A stretch of 47,462 nt of DNA from Patescibacteria group bacterium (lineage in GTDB: Bacteria > Patescibacteriota > Minisyncoccia > UBA6257 > HR35). The notes below the pieces were generated by a model that was not told the origin of the DNA, searched no databases, and saw only the letters and a program-made list of their open reading frames with translations. The translations under genes were made by a program, and so were the position numbers. The DNA lies in the NCBI GenBank assembly GCA_030549895.1, contig JAUQQM010000004.1:1-47462 (forward strand). Reading direction: 5' to 3'. Shown here in pieces: positions 33,024 to 44,152 of the stretch; position 1 is the first letter of the stretch, and the number at the start of each line of letters is the position of its first letter.

Positions 33024-34385
33024 ATGGGGAAAGAATTTTTTAAAAAAGTATTAATCATAATTTTTATTTTCGCTATTTTTAATTCAACTCTTGCCCAGAC
33101 ACAACAAATTCAAATAGATTCTAAGCTTTTAATCAAGCTTATTGAATTGTTAAAAAATTTAATTCCAACAACATCTCCTTCGATAGCTACCCCATCACCT
33201 CAACAAGTTGAAGTAAAAATTACTCCCTCTAAAAGTGATTCTTTTTCAGTAGAAAAACAAGCTACTCAAGAAGTTATAAAATTATCCTTACCTGATGAAA
33301 ATAGAGAAGATGATATTATTGTTCAGCTAAATAATCTAAAAATAACAAAAATTATCTATCCAAATGAACTTTCAGTTTCAGACGCTCAAGCAATTTTCTT
33401 AGTGACTCCAGGTCATGATTGGAGTTGTATAAGGTATGAAAGTGAAAAAAGTAATAAAAAAATGAATTGTGACTCAAATTTAGATAAAACAATTCCTCAA
33501 AAAGAATTAGCGATAAAAATCAAAGATGATACTATTTTACTTAAAAAAAATAGGCAAAGAGCAAGACTAGAAAATTTTTGGGAAGAAGATAAGATAAATG
33601 TCTATGGCTTTATGGATATGGATAATTACGGAATAGAAGCTTTAATTGTAAGAAGAATTAATGAAGGTAAGTTTAAAGTTCTTTCACCTAATGGTGGCGA
33701 GGTATGGAAAGTTGGAAATGTATACACAATAAAATGGGATGGTTCAAAATTTCCTAAGGATGCTAAAATACAGATAGGTTTATATAATGTTAAATTTCCA
33801 ACTGAGGCTGGCTCATATTCTGAAGTAACTATTGCTGATAACATACTTAATACAGGAAGTTATCAATGGAAAGTTGCTACAAGCGGATTTGTTTGGGGAG
33901 GAACTATAAAACCTGATTTACCTAATAAATTCAGTTATAAAATTAAAATTTATGTTAAAAATGGACTAGGATTTGATGAATCTGACGCTCCTTTTAGTAT
34001 TATTGCTGATCAAATTGTTACTGGTCAAGATGAAAATCTTTTTCTTGGTTGGTATGAACATAAATTTGGTAAAATAAAATTTAAGTATCCACCAGATTGG
34101 AAGGTTGAAGAAGAATATTATACAACTCCTGCTCAAGAAGCTGAAGGTATACCTCCCCAAGTTATAGGTTTAAAAGTATATCCTAAAAATTTACCACCAG
34201 GTGCTAATGTTTTTGATTACACTATCTTTTTTGGTGGTAGACAAATTGATTGTCGAGTTCATTCTCAATATACAACTAAGTGTTTTACCATTTCCTCTTT
34301 TAATCCAGTATATACCTATAGTAAAGATCCTAAAGTTCTTGAAATATTTGATTTAATAGTTAAAAGTATAACTTATGAAGAATAA
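33024..34385 (+). CDS. secreted protein with Ig-like fibronectin-type repeat (LSPNGGEVWKVGNVYTIKWDGS)
   Basis: ATG 33024 gives signal peptide MGKEFFKKVLIIIFIFAIFNSTLAQ and follows TATAAT by 6 nt; Ser-Thr-Asn-rich anchored-type domain LSPNGGEVW. Confidence 0.75.
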   Translation: MGKEFFKKVLIIIFIFAIFNSTLAQTQQIQIDSKLLIKLIELLKNLIPTTSPSIATPSPQQVEVKITPSKSDSFSVEKQATQEVIKLSLPDENREDDIIVQLNNLKITKIIYPNELSVSDAQAIFLVTPGHDWSCIRYESEKSNKKMNCDSNLDKTIPQKELAIKIKDDTILLKKNRQRARLENFWEEDKINVYGFMDMDNYGIEALIVRRINEGKFKVLSPNGGEVWKVGNVYTIKWDGSKFPKDAKIQIGLYNVKFPTEAGSYSEVTIADNILNTGSYQWKVATSGFVWGGTIKPDLPNKFSYKIKIYVKNGLGFDESDAPFSIIADQIVTGQDENLFLGWYEHKFGKIKFKYPPDWKVEEEYYTTPAQEAEGIPPQVIGLKVYPKNLPPGANVFDYTIFFGGRQIDCRVHSQYTTKCFTISSFNPVYTYSKDPKVLEIFDLIVKSITYEE

Positions 34386-34563
34386 TTCTCTTGTTTCTTT
34401 TTAAAGTTATTCCTCTAAAATAAAGATGTGCCAAATGCCAGTAATTATAAGTGAAAAGTACCTAAAAATGTAAGTTTTTATTAGCCTTTATTATTAATAT
34501 AGAATTTCTATAACCATTTTGTATCCTGAACGAACTTTTGGATGCTTTATGTTAAAATTAGTT

Positions 34564-34797
34564 ATGAAGAAAATAACTAAATTGAAGGATGCAAAAGAAA
34601 AAACATTAATTTCCTTTATTTTAATTATTTCTTTATTGTTTCTGTTTTACATTTTTCTAAACAATAAGAAAATAAGAGCTGAAATTATTTATTTTTATCC
34701 GCAATCTTGCTTAGGAAGTTTTATTAATCCGGAAAAGGCTCAAGGAGAACCTGAGATTGATAATCAAAGTTTAATTAACGAAACAAACTCAGCTTAG
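34564..34797 (+). CDS. small membrane/secreted protein
   Basis: MKKITKLKDAKEKTLISFILIISLLFLFYIFL...; TAAAAT 5 nt upstream of ATG 34564. Confidence 0.45.
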   Translation: MKKITKLKDAKEKTLISFILIISLLFLFYIFLNNKKIRAEIIYFYPQSCLGSFINPEKAQGEPEIDNQSLINETNSA

Positions 34798-34851
34798 AAA
34801 ATTAGATAGTTTTATATTTGCTAATGTTAAAAATTAAAACTATAAAGCATA

Positions 34852-35838
34852 ATGCTTAATCCAGAATTAAAATTAAACCCAAAGATTTTTGAAGAGCCCG
34901 AAGAAAGACCAATAAGAGATGGTTTTGGTGATGCTCTTTTAGAGCTTGGCGAAAAAAATTCAAATGTTGTTGTTTTAACTGCTGATGTAGCTGAATCAAC
35001 AAGAGTTCATAAGTTTGCTGAAAAATGGCCTGAAAAATTTATCGAGTGTGGAATTGCTGAACAAAATATGGCTGGAATTGCTGCTGGATTAGCGGTTTCT
35101 GGAAAAATTGCTTTTATTTCTTCCTATGCTACTTTTTCTCCTGGTAAAAATTGGGAAACAATAAGAACAACAATTATTTATAATAATGCTAATGTTAAAA
35201 TTGCTGGGCATCATGCAGGAATTGCAACTGGTCCAGATGGGGCAACTCATCAGGCAACAGAAGATATTGCTATTATAAGGTGTTTGCCGAATATAAGAGT
35301 AATCTCACCCTGTGACTACTTTGAAGCAAAAAAAGCAACTTTGTATTCAGCTGATATTTATGGGCCTTTTTATTTAAGATTTGTAAGAGAAAAAACACCA
35401 GTTATTACAACTGAAGAGACGCCTTTTAGATTTGGAAAAATAGAATACTTTTGGAAACCAAAAACAGAAAAAGCTGAAATTGCTATTATGGCAACTGGAT
35501 ACTTACTTTACCAAGCACTCCTTGCTGCTAAAGAATTGCAAGAGGAAGGAATAGATGTTTGTGTTTTAAATGTTCATACTATAAAACCATTAGATGAAAA
35601 GACACTTTTAGAAGTTGCAAATAAAGTTAAAGGAATTGTCACGGTTGAAGATCATCAAATTCATGGGGGAATGGGAAGTGCTATTGCAGAGTTTTTAGCT
35701 AAAACAAAACCACTAAGAATTGAATTTATTGGTCTTCAAAACACTTTTGGGGAATCTGGAAATATTAAAGACTTAATTAAAAAATATGGCCTCGATAAAG
35801 AATCAATCAAAAGTGCAGTTAAAAAACTGTTATCTTAA
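34852..35838 (+). CDS. transketolase, C-terminal subunit
   Basis: ECGIAEQNMAGIAAGLAVSGKIAFISSYATFSPGKNWE; TVEDHQIHGGMGSAIAEFLA. Confidence 0.95.
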   Translation: MLNPELKLNPKIFEEPEERPIRDGFGDALLELGEKNSNVVVLTADVAESTRVHKFAEKWPEKFIECGIAEQNMAGIAAGLAVSGKIAFISSYATFSPGKNWETIRTTIIYNNANVKIAGHHAGIATGPDGATHQATEDIAIIRCLPNIRVISPCDYFEAKKATLYSADIYGPFYLRFVREKTPVITTEETPFRFGKIEYFWKPKTEKAEIAIMATGYLLYQALLAAKELQEEGIDVCVLNVHTIKPLDEKTLLEVANKVKGIVTVEDHQIHGGMGSAIAEFLAKTKPLRIEFIGLQNTFGESGNIKDLIKKYGLDKESIKSAVKKLLS

Positions 35839-35867
35839 AATAAAATTTTCAAAAGTTATAACTTACC

Positions 35868-36837
35868 CTAACTTTTTGGCTGAATAACTAATCTATTTTT
35901 TTCTTTTCTGGCTTCGGTTCCTAATTTTTTACAAAGCAATCTCATTTTTTTATAATTATTTCCTTTTCTTTTCTAGCTAGTTTTGCTTGGAAATTTTCAA
36001 TTATTGTTGGGTAAAGCTCTAAATATTCCTTAGAGCTAATTTTATTATAGATAAAAATAAAACTTTCATCGTTTCTTTCAATTTCATCAACTGCGTAATC
36101 ATCGACAAAGTCGCCAGCACTATATAAAATAAACTTATTTTTGTAAATCTCAATCCCACGAAAAATATGGGGTGAATGTCCAAAAACAAAATCAGCACCA
36201 CAATCAATAAACTTGTGAGCAAAATAAATATGCTCTTTTAATGGTTCATAACCCCAATTTGGTCCCCAATGAGCTGAAACAATTAAAAAATCTACGACTT
36301 TTTTTGTTTTTTAATAAGCTTAAATAAATAGTCAATATTTTTCCCATTTTTTCTAAGTTCAACATAAAATATACCTGGCTTATCTTCTTCTGCTGACGAA
36401 GCTGATTCATTGTCTGTAAAAGCAATAAACCCTATCTTTTTACCTTTTAAATAAAAGACTGCTGGCTGAGAAGCTTCTTTTAAATTTAGACCAGCTCCAC
36501 TATATAAAATTTTATTCTTTTTTAAAATTTCAAGCATCTCTAACAGAGCTTTGTAGCCAAAATCTAAAGAATGATTATTTGCTAGAGAAACTAAATTAAT
36601 ATTTGCAACCTTTAAGACTTTTACATTTTTAGCATCTGAACGAAAATGAAAAACTTTTGGTGTTAGTGACCAAGGTTGACCTTTATCAGAGATAACACAT
36701 TCTAAATTACAAATTTTTAAATCAGCTTTTTTAAGTATTTCTAAAGTATTACCCCATATATATTCAGGCTTTTCTTTCTTTAAAATCTCATTTACTAGTC
36801 TTCCTAACATTACATCACCTAAAAAAACAATTCTCAT
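35868..36837 (-). pseudogene. CapA/PGA_cap-family metallophosphatase with two homopolymer frameshifts
   Basis: N-terminal frame FLGDVMLGRLVNEILK...LVSLANNHSLDFG; continues in another frame as KTKKVVDFLIVSAHWGPNWGYEPLKEHIYFAHKFIDCGADFVFGHSPHIFRG..., then in a third frame MRLLCKKLGTEARKEKNRLVIQPKS*. Breaks at A7 runs. Confidence 0.8.
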
Positions 36838-36846
36838 AGTTAAAAT

Positions 36847-37578
36847 TTAACTCTTTAACAATTTTTTCATGTAAAGAGCATTTTGAACTGCGTAACCACT
36901 AAAATCATTGTTAAAGTAAATATAAAGTTCTTTAGGTTTTAATTTTTTAAGATTTTTAGACCATTCTTCTAGCTCGTTATCTTTGTAGAGTGAAGCAAAA
37001 ATTTTTGGTTTTCCATGAAATCTAACATAAACAAAGCTAGAAGTTTTAATAATCTTAGTTGGCCAACGAGGTGAATCAGAAATTACAAAACTAACCTTAT
37101 ATTTTTTTAAAATTCTATATACACTAGGTTTAAGCCAACTTTTATTTCTAAACTCAAGAGCAAATTTTAGATTAAACTTCTTTAAAATATCTAAAAATTT
37201 TTGAAGAGTTTTTAAATCAGCCTTCAAGCTTGGTGGAAGTTGAATTACTATTGGCCCAAGATTTTCTTTTAATTCTTTAAAAGAATTAACTGTTTCTTTT
37301 AAAATTTTTAGATCATCTTTTTTAAGTTTTAACCTTCTAAAGTGAGTGAAAAGTCTGTGAAGTTTTAAAGAAAATATAAAATTTTTATTTCTTACTATAT
37401 CTTTCCACTTTAAAAAAGTCTTTGTTTTTTGAAAATGATAAAATGTTGTATTTATTTCAACAGTATTAAAATTTTCTGCATAAAATTTAAGCATCTCATC
37501 TGATTTTATATTTTCAGGATAAAATATCCCTTTCCAATGCCAATATTGCCAACCAGAAGTACCAATAAAGACTTTCAT
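36847..37578 (-). CDS. DUF72 domain-containing protein
   Basis: VFIGTSGWQYWHWKGIFYPENIKSDEMLKFYAENFNTVEINTTFYHF; RFHGKPK; YIYFNNDFSGYAVQNA. Confidence 0.93.
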   Translation of the reverse strand: MKVFIGTSGWQYWHWKGIFYPENIKSDEMLKFYAENFNTVEINTTFYHFQKTKTFLKWKDIVRNKNFIFSLKLHRLFTHFRRLKLKKDDLKILKETVNSFKELKENLGPIVIQLPPSLKADLKTLQKFLDILKKFNLKFALEFRNKSWLKPSVYRILKKYKVSFVISDSPRWPTKIIKTSSFVYVRFHGKPKIFASLYKDNELEEWSKNLKKLKPKELYIYFNNDFSGYAVQNALYMKKLLKS

Positions 37579-37608
37579 AAATTTATTATATGTGAGATAA
37601 TTAAAATT

Positions 37609-38544
37609 ATGAAGATTTTAGAAAATATTAAATTAGACCAATTCACTAGTTTTAAAATAGGTGGGGTGGCAAGATATTTTGTTGAGCTCTCAAGTAAAGA
37701 AGATTTGGAAAAATTTTTAGAGTGGAAGCAGAAAGTTAATTTACCTATATTTGTCTTAGGTGGTGGGACAAATATCCTCGCTGATGATTTTAGGGGAATA
37801 ATTTTAAAACCAAAATTTGAACACATAGAAAGAATTGAAGAGACAAAATTAGTTGTTGGTTCGGGAGTTTTAGTCAGCGACCTTTTAAATAAAGTAATTG
37901 AATTTTCGCTAAAAGGACTTGAATGGGCTGGAGGATTGCCAGGAACTGTTGGTGGAGCTATTGAAGGTGGTGTTGGTTGTTTCGGAGGTGAATTTAAAAA
38001 TTTAGTTTTTAAAGTAAAAACTTTAAATCTTGAAAATGGAAATATAGAAAATTTCAAAAAGGAAGAATGTATGTTTGAATATAGAAACTCTATTTTTAGA
38101 AAAGAAAGAAAATGGTTAATTATTGAGGCAACTTTAGAATTTGTTTCTTATCCCTTTAAAGATGAACTGAAAGAAATTGCTCAAGAAAAAATAAATTATA
38201 GAAAAGAAAAACATCCTTTAGAGTATCCTAATGCTGGAAGTATTTTTAAAAATATACCTTTTGAAAAAGCACCAAAAGTAGTTCAAAACTTAGCTTTAGA
38301 AAAAAATAAAGTAAAAAATGATCCATTTAAACTAATTCCAATTGGTTTTTTAATTGCTGAGGCTGGATTGGTAGGTAAAAGAATTGGGGATGCTCAAGTT
38401 TCTCAAAAACATGCAAATTTCATAGTCAATTTAGGAAAAGCAAGTTTTAGTGATGTTTATAATTTAATTGAATATATAAAAAAGACTATAGAAGATAAAT
38501 TTAGTATTAGTCCTGAGCTAGAAATTCAAATAATTAAATGTTAA
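37609..38544 (+). CDS. murB: UDP-N-acetylenolpyruvoylglucosamine reductase
   Basis: FTSFKIGGVARYF; VLGGGTNILADDF; GLEWAGGLPGTVGGAIEGGVGCFGGEFKN; EYPNAGSIFKN. Confidence 0.95.
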   Translation: MKILENIKLDQFTSFKIGGVARYFVELSSKEDLEKFLEWKQKVNLPIFVLGGGTNILADDFRGIILKPKFEHIERIEETKLVVGSGVLVSDLLNKVIEFSLKGLEWAGGLPGTVGGAIEGGVGCFGGEFKNLVFKVKTLNLENGNIENFKKEECMFEYRNSIFRKERKWLIIEATLEFVSYPFKDELKEIAQEKINYRKEKHPLEYPNAGSIFKNIPFEKAPKVVQNLALEKNKVKNDPFKLIPIGFLIAEAGLVGKRIGDAQVSQKHANFIVNLGKASFSDVYNLIEYIKKTIEDKFSISPELEIQIIKC

Positions 38545-38553
38545 AATAAAAAA

Positions 38554-40140
38554 ATGGCTAGTCTTATAGATGAAATAAGAAATAGAATAGATTTAGTCGA
38601 ATTAATTTCAGAATATCTAAACCTCAAGAAAGTAGGAAGTTCCTATAGAGCTCTTTGTCCATTTCATGCAGAAAAAACACCATCTTTTTATGTTTCTCCT
38701 CAAAAGCAAATATGGAAATGTTTTGGTTGTAATAGAGGAGGTGAACATTTTAAATTTTTAATGGAGTACGAACATATTGACTTTAAAGAAGCCTTAAAAA
38801 TTTTAGCCCAAAAAGCAGGAATTGAGCTTAAAAAAATTCCAAAAGAAATAAAAACAAAAATAGATGAAATATTAGAAGTTCATAGAATTGCAGCGAAATT
38901 CTTTCAAGAAAAGCTCCAATTAAAAAAAGAAATTATAGAATATCTCAAAAAGAGAGGACTAAAAAATGAAACAATTGAAGAATTCCAAATAGGTTGGGCT
39001 GAAGGAAATCTTCCGGATTTTCTTTTAAATCTTGGATTTGAAAAATCAACTTTAATTGATAGTGGTATTTTTTATGAGAAAGATTTTGAGCTTTTCAATA
39101 GATTTGAAAAAAGAATAATTTTTCCTATAAAAAATTCAAAGGGATTAATTGTTGCTTTTTCTGGTAGAAGTCTTGATGAAGAACCAAAATATCTTAATAG
39201 CCCTGATACACTTATATTTAAGAAAGGTGAAAATTTTTATGGAATTAATTTAAGTTTGCCTTTTATAAAAGAAAGTAAAGAAGTTTTTTTAGTCGAAGGA
39301 TTTTTTGACTTAATTTTAGCTTGGCAAAGCGGAATAAAAAACATTTTAGCAATTTTAGGAACAGCTCTTACTCCTTATCAAGTTAAAATTCTTAAAAGAT
39401 ATATAAATAAAATAATATTTTCTTTTGATAACGATGAAGGTGGGGAAATGGCAACTTTGAGAAGTGCTATTTTAGTAGGGCAAACAAATATTAAAATGGA
39501 AAGAGCTGTTTATGAAAAAAAAGATTTAGGCGAATTTTTGCTTGACCATAAAGCTGAAGAAATTTTAAGGGAAGATCTTCTTGATTTTTGGTTAAAAAGA
39601 AAAGAGACTAAAACTTTAATGGAAATTTTACCAATCTTTTTGGCTAGTCTTTCAGATATTGCTTTAAGAGTAGAATATTTGAAAAAAATACAACAATATG
39701 ATATAATAAAGATTGAATGGCTTATAGAAGCTATAGAAAGAGTTAAAAAACAAATACCTAAAATTCAAGTAACTGAAGAATTACCAACCACCCAAAAAGC
39801 ACCAGAAAGAAGAAGATATGATCTTTTAGTAGAGTCAATTATAAGCATCTCTTATGGGTTAGGGAAAAAAGATTTAATCGAAGAGATTAAAGAATTCTTG
39901 CCTGAAAATCTTGAATCTTATGAAGATTTATGGGAAATGAGATTCGAATATGAAAAATCATTAAACAACAATCTTGAAGGTTATCTTGAACATCTTATAA
40001 GAGAACTTAAAAAAGAATTTTACAGAAATAAAATTAAGGAAATTTCTCAGCAACAGTTAGATGAAGGAAAAGTAAAATCAATAATGGAGCTAACTAAAAA
40101 ACTGCAAAAAATCTATGAAGAAGAAAAAAGAAAAAAATAA
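38554..40140 (+). CDS. dnaG: DNA primase
   Basis: [62 protein letters not shown]. Confidence 0.95.
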   Translation: MASLIDEIRNRIDLVELISEYLNLKKVGSSYRALCPFHAEKTPSFYVSPQKQIWKCFGCNRGGEHFKFLMEYEHIDFKEALKILAQKAGIELKKIPKEIKTKIDEILEVHRIAAKFFQEKLQLKKEIIEYLKKRGLKNETIEEFQIGWAEGNLPDFLLNLGFEKSTLIDSGIFYEKDFELFNRFEKRIIFPIKNSKGLIVAFSGRSLDEEPKYLNSPDTLIFKKGENFYGINLSLPFIKESKEVFLVEGFFDLILAWQSGIKNILAILGTALTPYQVKILKRYINKIIFSFDNDEGGEMATLRSAILVGQTNIKMERAVYEKKDLGEFLLDHKAEEILREDLLDFWLKRKETKTLMEILPIFLASLSDIALRVEYLKKIQQYDIIKIEWLIEAIERVKKQIPKIQVTEELPTTQKAPERRRYDLLVESIISISYGLGKKDLIEEIKEFLPENLESYEDLWEMRFEYEKSLNNNLEGYLEHLIRELKKEFYRNKIKEISQQQLDEGKVKSIMELTKKLQKIYEEEKRKK

Positions 40141-41236
40141 AAAAACTAAAAGTAGAAAGAAAAACGAAAAAAAATATATTGTTTTGGATGAAAAAACTAA
40201 AGAAAAAATTTCTGAGTTAATAAACAAGGGTAAAGAAAGGGGATTTATCACTGATGATGATATTTTACACTTCTTTCCAGATATAGAACAGAATTTATAT
40301 ATCTTAGAAGAAATATACAATCAAGCTGAAACAAGTAACATAGAAGTAAAAAGTTCTCACCAATTTTTTGAAGAAGAACCGCCATTTTTAGATCTTGAAA
40401 TGGAAAAAGAATTAGGTGATGCTATTCAAAATTATCTTAAAGAAATAAACAGATATCCACTGTTAAGCTATGAAGAAGAACAAGAATTAGCTAAAAAAGC
40501 AGCTAAAGGAGATAAAGAAGCAAGAGAAAGACTAATAAAGTCTAACTTAAGATTAGTAGTAAGTATAGCAAAAAAATATTGGCATCAAAAAACTAATTTA
40601 AGCTTTATGGATCTTATTCAAGAAGGTAATATAGGACTGACAAAAGCAGTAGATAGATTCGACTGGAAAAAGGGTTATAAATTTTCTACTTATGCAACTT
40701 GGTGGATAAGACAAGCAATCTCAAGAGCTATAGCTGATCATGCAAGAACAGTAAGACTTCCAGTTCATGTTGTTGAGGTTCTTTATAAGCTTAATAAAAT
40801 AAAAAAAGAAATAGAACAAATTTTAGGTAGAGAGCCAACTCCAGAAGAATTAGCAAAAGAATCAGGTATACCTCTTTCCAAAGTAAGGAAATTGATAATC
40901 TATGCAAAAGAAACAGCCTCCTTGGACGCTCCTCTTACTGAAGGAAGTGAACTTAAAATAAAGGATATTGTTTATGATCCTAATATGAATCCAGAAATGT
41001 ATGCTCAATATCAAAAAATTAAAGAAGTTATTAATGAAGCACTTCAAGACCTTCCAGAAAGAGAAAGAAAAGTTTTAGAGTTAAGATTTGGGCTTAAAGA
41101 TGGAGAACCAAAAACTCTTGAAGAAGTTGGAAGAATATTTGGAGTTACTCGAGAAAGAATAAGACAAATAGAATTAAAAATTTTAGAGAAGCTTAAAAAT
41201 AATGAAAAAATTAAAAAATTAAAGTTTCCTTTATAA
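40115..41236 (+). CDS. rpoD: RNA polymerase primary sigma factor
   Basis: [86 protein letters not shown]...TRERIRQIE. Confidence 0.96.
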   Translation: MKKKKEKNKKTKSRKKNEKKYIVLDEKTKEKISELINKGKERGFITDDDILHFFPDIEQNLYILEEIYNQAETSNIEVKSSHQFFEEEPPFLDLEMEKELGDAIQNYLKEINRYPLLSYEEEQELAKKAAKGDKEARERLIKSNLRLVVSIAKKYWHQKTNLSFMDLIQEGNIGLTKAVDRFDWKKGYKFSTYATWWIRQAISRAIADHARTVRLPVHVVEVLYKLNKIKKEIEQILGREPTPEELAKESGIPLSKVRKLIIYAKETASLDAPLTEGSELKIKDIVYDPNMNPEMYAQYQKIKEVINEALQDLPERERKVLELRFGLKDGEPKTLEEVGRIFGVTRERIRQIELKILEKLKNNEKIKKLKFPL

Positions 41237-41683
41237 AATTTCTAAAATTTTATAAGAGAAATCTTTATCGCCTACAGCGTACTTAACAACATCTCCAATT
41301 TTTTTACCTATTAAAACTTTTCCCAAAGGAGAATTTTCTGAAATTTTACCATTAACAGGATCAACTTCTCCATAACCAACTATTTCTACTTCAAGAGTTT
41401 TATTTGTTTTAAGATCTAAAAGTTTGACTTTATTTCCAACATTAACATAATTGTTATCCTTAGTTGAAATTATCTGGGCATTTTCAATTATTTTTTTAAT
41501 TTCTAATATTCTCCGTTCAAGCTTCATTTGCTCTTCTTTTGAAATTGAATATTCTGCATTCTCGCTTAAATCTCCATGACTAGCAGCTGCTTTTAGCATT
41601 TCAGCTATTTTTTTTCTTCCTTCAGTCTCTAGATATTCAAGTTCTTCTTTCAATTTTTGGTATTGTTCTTTTGATATTTTCAT
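41231..41683 (-). CDS. greA: transcription elongation factor GreA
   Basis: [65 protein letters not shown]; internal Met 41683 is the likely start. Confidence 0.95.
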   Translation of the reverse strand: MKISKEQYQKLKEELEYLETEGRKKIAEMLKAAASHGDLSENAEYSISKEEQMKLERRILEIKKIIENAQIISTKDNNYVNVGNKVKLLDLKTNKTLEVEIVGYGEVDPVNGKISENSPLGKVLIGKKIGDVVKYAVGDKDFSYKILEIL

Positions 41684-41795
41684 AATATTTTTCAAATGGT
41701 CTAATAAATTTAAAATAAAGCTCAAAAATTTTAAGTTTTTAGGTTATAATATTAAAATATTAACATAGATTTTTAAAATTTCAAGTCTTCTAACT

Positions 41796-42812
41796 ATGAC
41801 AAGAGTAATTGTTCTTCTTTCAGGCGGAGTTGATTCCTCGGTTAGTGCTCTTTTATTAAAAAGAGCTGGTTTTGATGTAGTCGGAGTTCATTTAAGAATG
41901 ACAAGCCTTAATAATTGTAGTTTTCAGGATTGGCTTGATGCAAAATCAGTTGCTCAACAATTAGAAATACCCCTTTACACCATAGATATTGAAGACGAGT
42001 ATAGAAAACTTATAATGGAAAAAACAATAAAAGACTATGAAAGAGGGATAACTCCTAACCCTGATGTTTTATGTAACTCTGAAATAAAGTTTGGGTATGT
42101 TTTTGAAAAACTTCTAAGAAATTCTGATGATTTTATCGCTACGGGACATTATGCAAAAAATATTGACGGTCTTATTAGACTGCCAAAAGATCTCCAAAAA
42201 GATCAAACATATTTTCTTTGGAAAATAAAAAAAGAAATTTTACCCAGGATAATTTTTCCTTTAGGAGATCTTTTAAAAAGTGAGGTAAGAAAAATAGCAA
42301 AAGAAAACAATCTTATTGTAGCTGATAAAAAAGATAGTCAAGGTCTTTGTTTTGTTGGCAAAATAAAATTTAGAGATTTCCTTAAAAGTTTTCTCCCTCC
42401 AAAAGAGGGTCCTGTTTATGACACCTATGGAAATCTTATAGGAAAACATTATGGTCATTTTTATTATACTCTTGGCCAAAGACATGGATTTTTAGCGCCT
42501 CAGGGTCCATGGTATGTTGCTAACAAAGATCCTGAAAAAAATGTTCTTGTGGTAGCAAAAGAAGGAGATGAAGCTTTAACTAAAAAAGAAATCTTTTATG
42601 AGGAAGAAAATTATTTTATTGAACTTAAAGAGAATCAAGATGTTTTAGTGAAAATAAGATATAGAAATGAATTTTTACCAGCAAAAATTTATCCTCGAGA
42701 AAAAAGAGTAATTCTTAAAAAAAAGGCTAAAGTTCCAACACCAGGACAATCAATAGTTTTTTATAAAGATTCAATTTTAGTTGGTGGGGGAATAATAAAA
42801 GAAGCTTTATAA
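41796..42812 (+). CDS. mnmA: tRNA-specific 2-thiouridylase
   Basis: VLLSGGVDSSVSALLLKRAGFDVVGVHLRM; GITPNPDVLCNSEIKFG; ATGHYAK; DSQGLCFVGKI. Confidence 0.94.
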   Translation: MTRVIVLLSGGVDSSVSALLLKRAGFDVVGVHLRMTSLNNCSFQDWLDAKSVAQQLEIPLYTIDIEDEYRKLIMEKTIKDYERGITPNPDVLCNSEIKFGYVFEKLLRNSDDFIATGHYAKNIDGLIRLPKDLQKDQTYFLWKIKKEILPRIIFPLGDLLKSEVRKIAKENNLIVADKKDSQGLCFVGKIKFRDFLKSFLPPKEGPVYDTYGNLIGKHYGHFYYTLGQRHGFLAPQGPWYVANKDPEKNVLVVAKEGDEALTKKEIFYEEENYFIELKENQDVLVKIRYRNEFLPAKIYPREKRVILKKKAKVPTPGQSIVFYKDSILVGGGIIKEAL

Positions 42813-44152
42813 TGGAAAAGTTTAAAGAAATTACTGATTTTAAAAATAAAAAAGTTTTAATAATGGGTTTAGGAATAAATGGGGGAGGGGTTGGCTCGGC
42901 TGAATTTTTTGCTACAATTGGATCAAAAGTAACTGTTACCGACCTTAAAACAGAAAAAGAACTAAAAAAATCTATTAAAAAATTAGAAAAATTTCCTCAG
43001 ATAAAATATGTTCTTGGTAAACATAAAGAAGAAGACTTTAAAAATAACGACTTAATAATTAAAAATCCTGCTGTACCACAAAATTCACCATTTTTGAAAA
43101 TAGCAAAGAAATATAAAATACCCATTCATACTGAAGCTAGTCTTTATTTTCTTTTAACACCTAGCTATACCATAGGGGTAACGGGTACTAAAGGTAAAAG
43201 TACAACTTCAAATTTTATTTATAGAATTTTAAGGAAAAAATATAGCGCAAGATTAATCGGAAATATTGGAGTAAGTCTTCTTAAAAGTTTATTAACTTTA
43301 AAAGCAAAAGATATCGTTATAGCTGAACTTTCAAGTTGGCAAACAGAAAGTCTTATTTTCGCAAAAAAATCTCCTCAAATAGCAATAATTACTAACATTA
43401 AAAAAGATCATCTCAATACTTATAAAAGCTTTTTTGACTATAAAAAAGCAAAGTTTTTGATAGCTAAATGGCAAAATAAAGAAGATGAACTTCTTTTAAA
43501 TATATCTCTTAAAAAAGACTATCAAAAATTTGCTCGCCTGTTAAAAATCAAAAGTAAGGTAAGTTTTTATAGCTATAAAAAAAGCTTTGAAAGAAAATTA
43601 AAGAAGTTTGGTTTTAATTTTTATGGAAAGGGTATGGTGGAAAATGCTATTTGTGCCTATAAAATTGGAAAAATTTTTGGTTTAAAAGATGATGTCATAT
43701 TTAAAACTTTAAGTAAAATAAAGCCACTTTTTGGTAGACTCCAACTAATAAAAATAAAAAATGGAGTTAAATGGATAAATGATACTTGCAGTACAAATCC
43801 ATTTTCAACAAAAATTTCTCTTTCTTCCTTTAAAAATAAAATTATTCTTATTAGTGGAGGAACTGATAAAGAATTAGAATTTAGCGAATTAGCAAAAGTT
43901 ATAAGAAAAAAAGTAAAAAAACTAATTTTAATTCCTGGTTCAGCTACAGAAAAACTTAAAAAAGAGTTAAAAAAAGTAAACTATAAATTTGAAGAAGTCA
44001 AAAATTTAAAAGAAGCTATTTTAGTTGCTAAAAACTATGCCAGGGAAAACGATATTGTTCTTTTCTCACCAGCTTCAGCATCTTTTGAGCTTTTTAAAAA
44101 TGAATTTCATAGAGGAAGACAATTTGTAGCTCTAGTAAAAAAGCTAGTATGA
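42812..44152 (+). CDS. murD: UDP-N-acetylmuramoylalanine--D-glutamate ligase
   Basis: IGVTGTKGKSTTSNFIYRIL; AELSSWQTESL; ITNIKKDHLNTY; WINDTCSTNPFST. Confidence 0.93.
   Translation: MEKFKEITDFKNKKVLIMGLGINGGGVGSAEFFATIGSKVTVTDLKTEKELKKSIKKLEKFPQIKYVLGKHKEEDFKNNDLIIKNPAVPQNSPFLKIAKKYKIPIHTEASLYFLLTPSYTIGVTGTKGKSTTSNFIYRILRKKYSARLIGNIGVSLLKSLLTLKAKDIVIAELSSWQTESLIFAKKSPQIAIITNIKKDHLNTYKSFFDYKKAKFLIAKWQNKEDELLLNISLKKDYQKFARLLKIKSKVSFYSYKKSFERKLKKFGFNFYGKGMVENAICAYKIGKIFGLKDDVIFKTLSKIKPLFGRLQLIKIKNGVKWINDTCSTNPFSTKISLSSFKNKIILISGGTDKELEFSELAKVIRKKVKKLILIPGSATEKLKKELKKVNYKFEEVKNLKEAILVAKNYARENDIVLFSPASASFELFKNEFHRGRQFVALVKKLV

Noticed and set aside
37575-38057. Minus-strand ORF 160 aa
   Set aside because: Antisense to murB, whose motifs are unmistakable.
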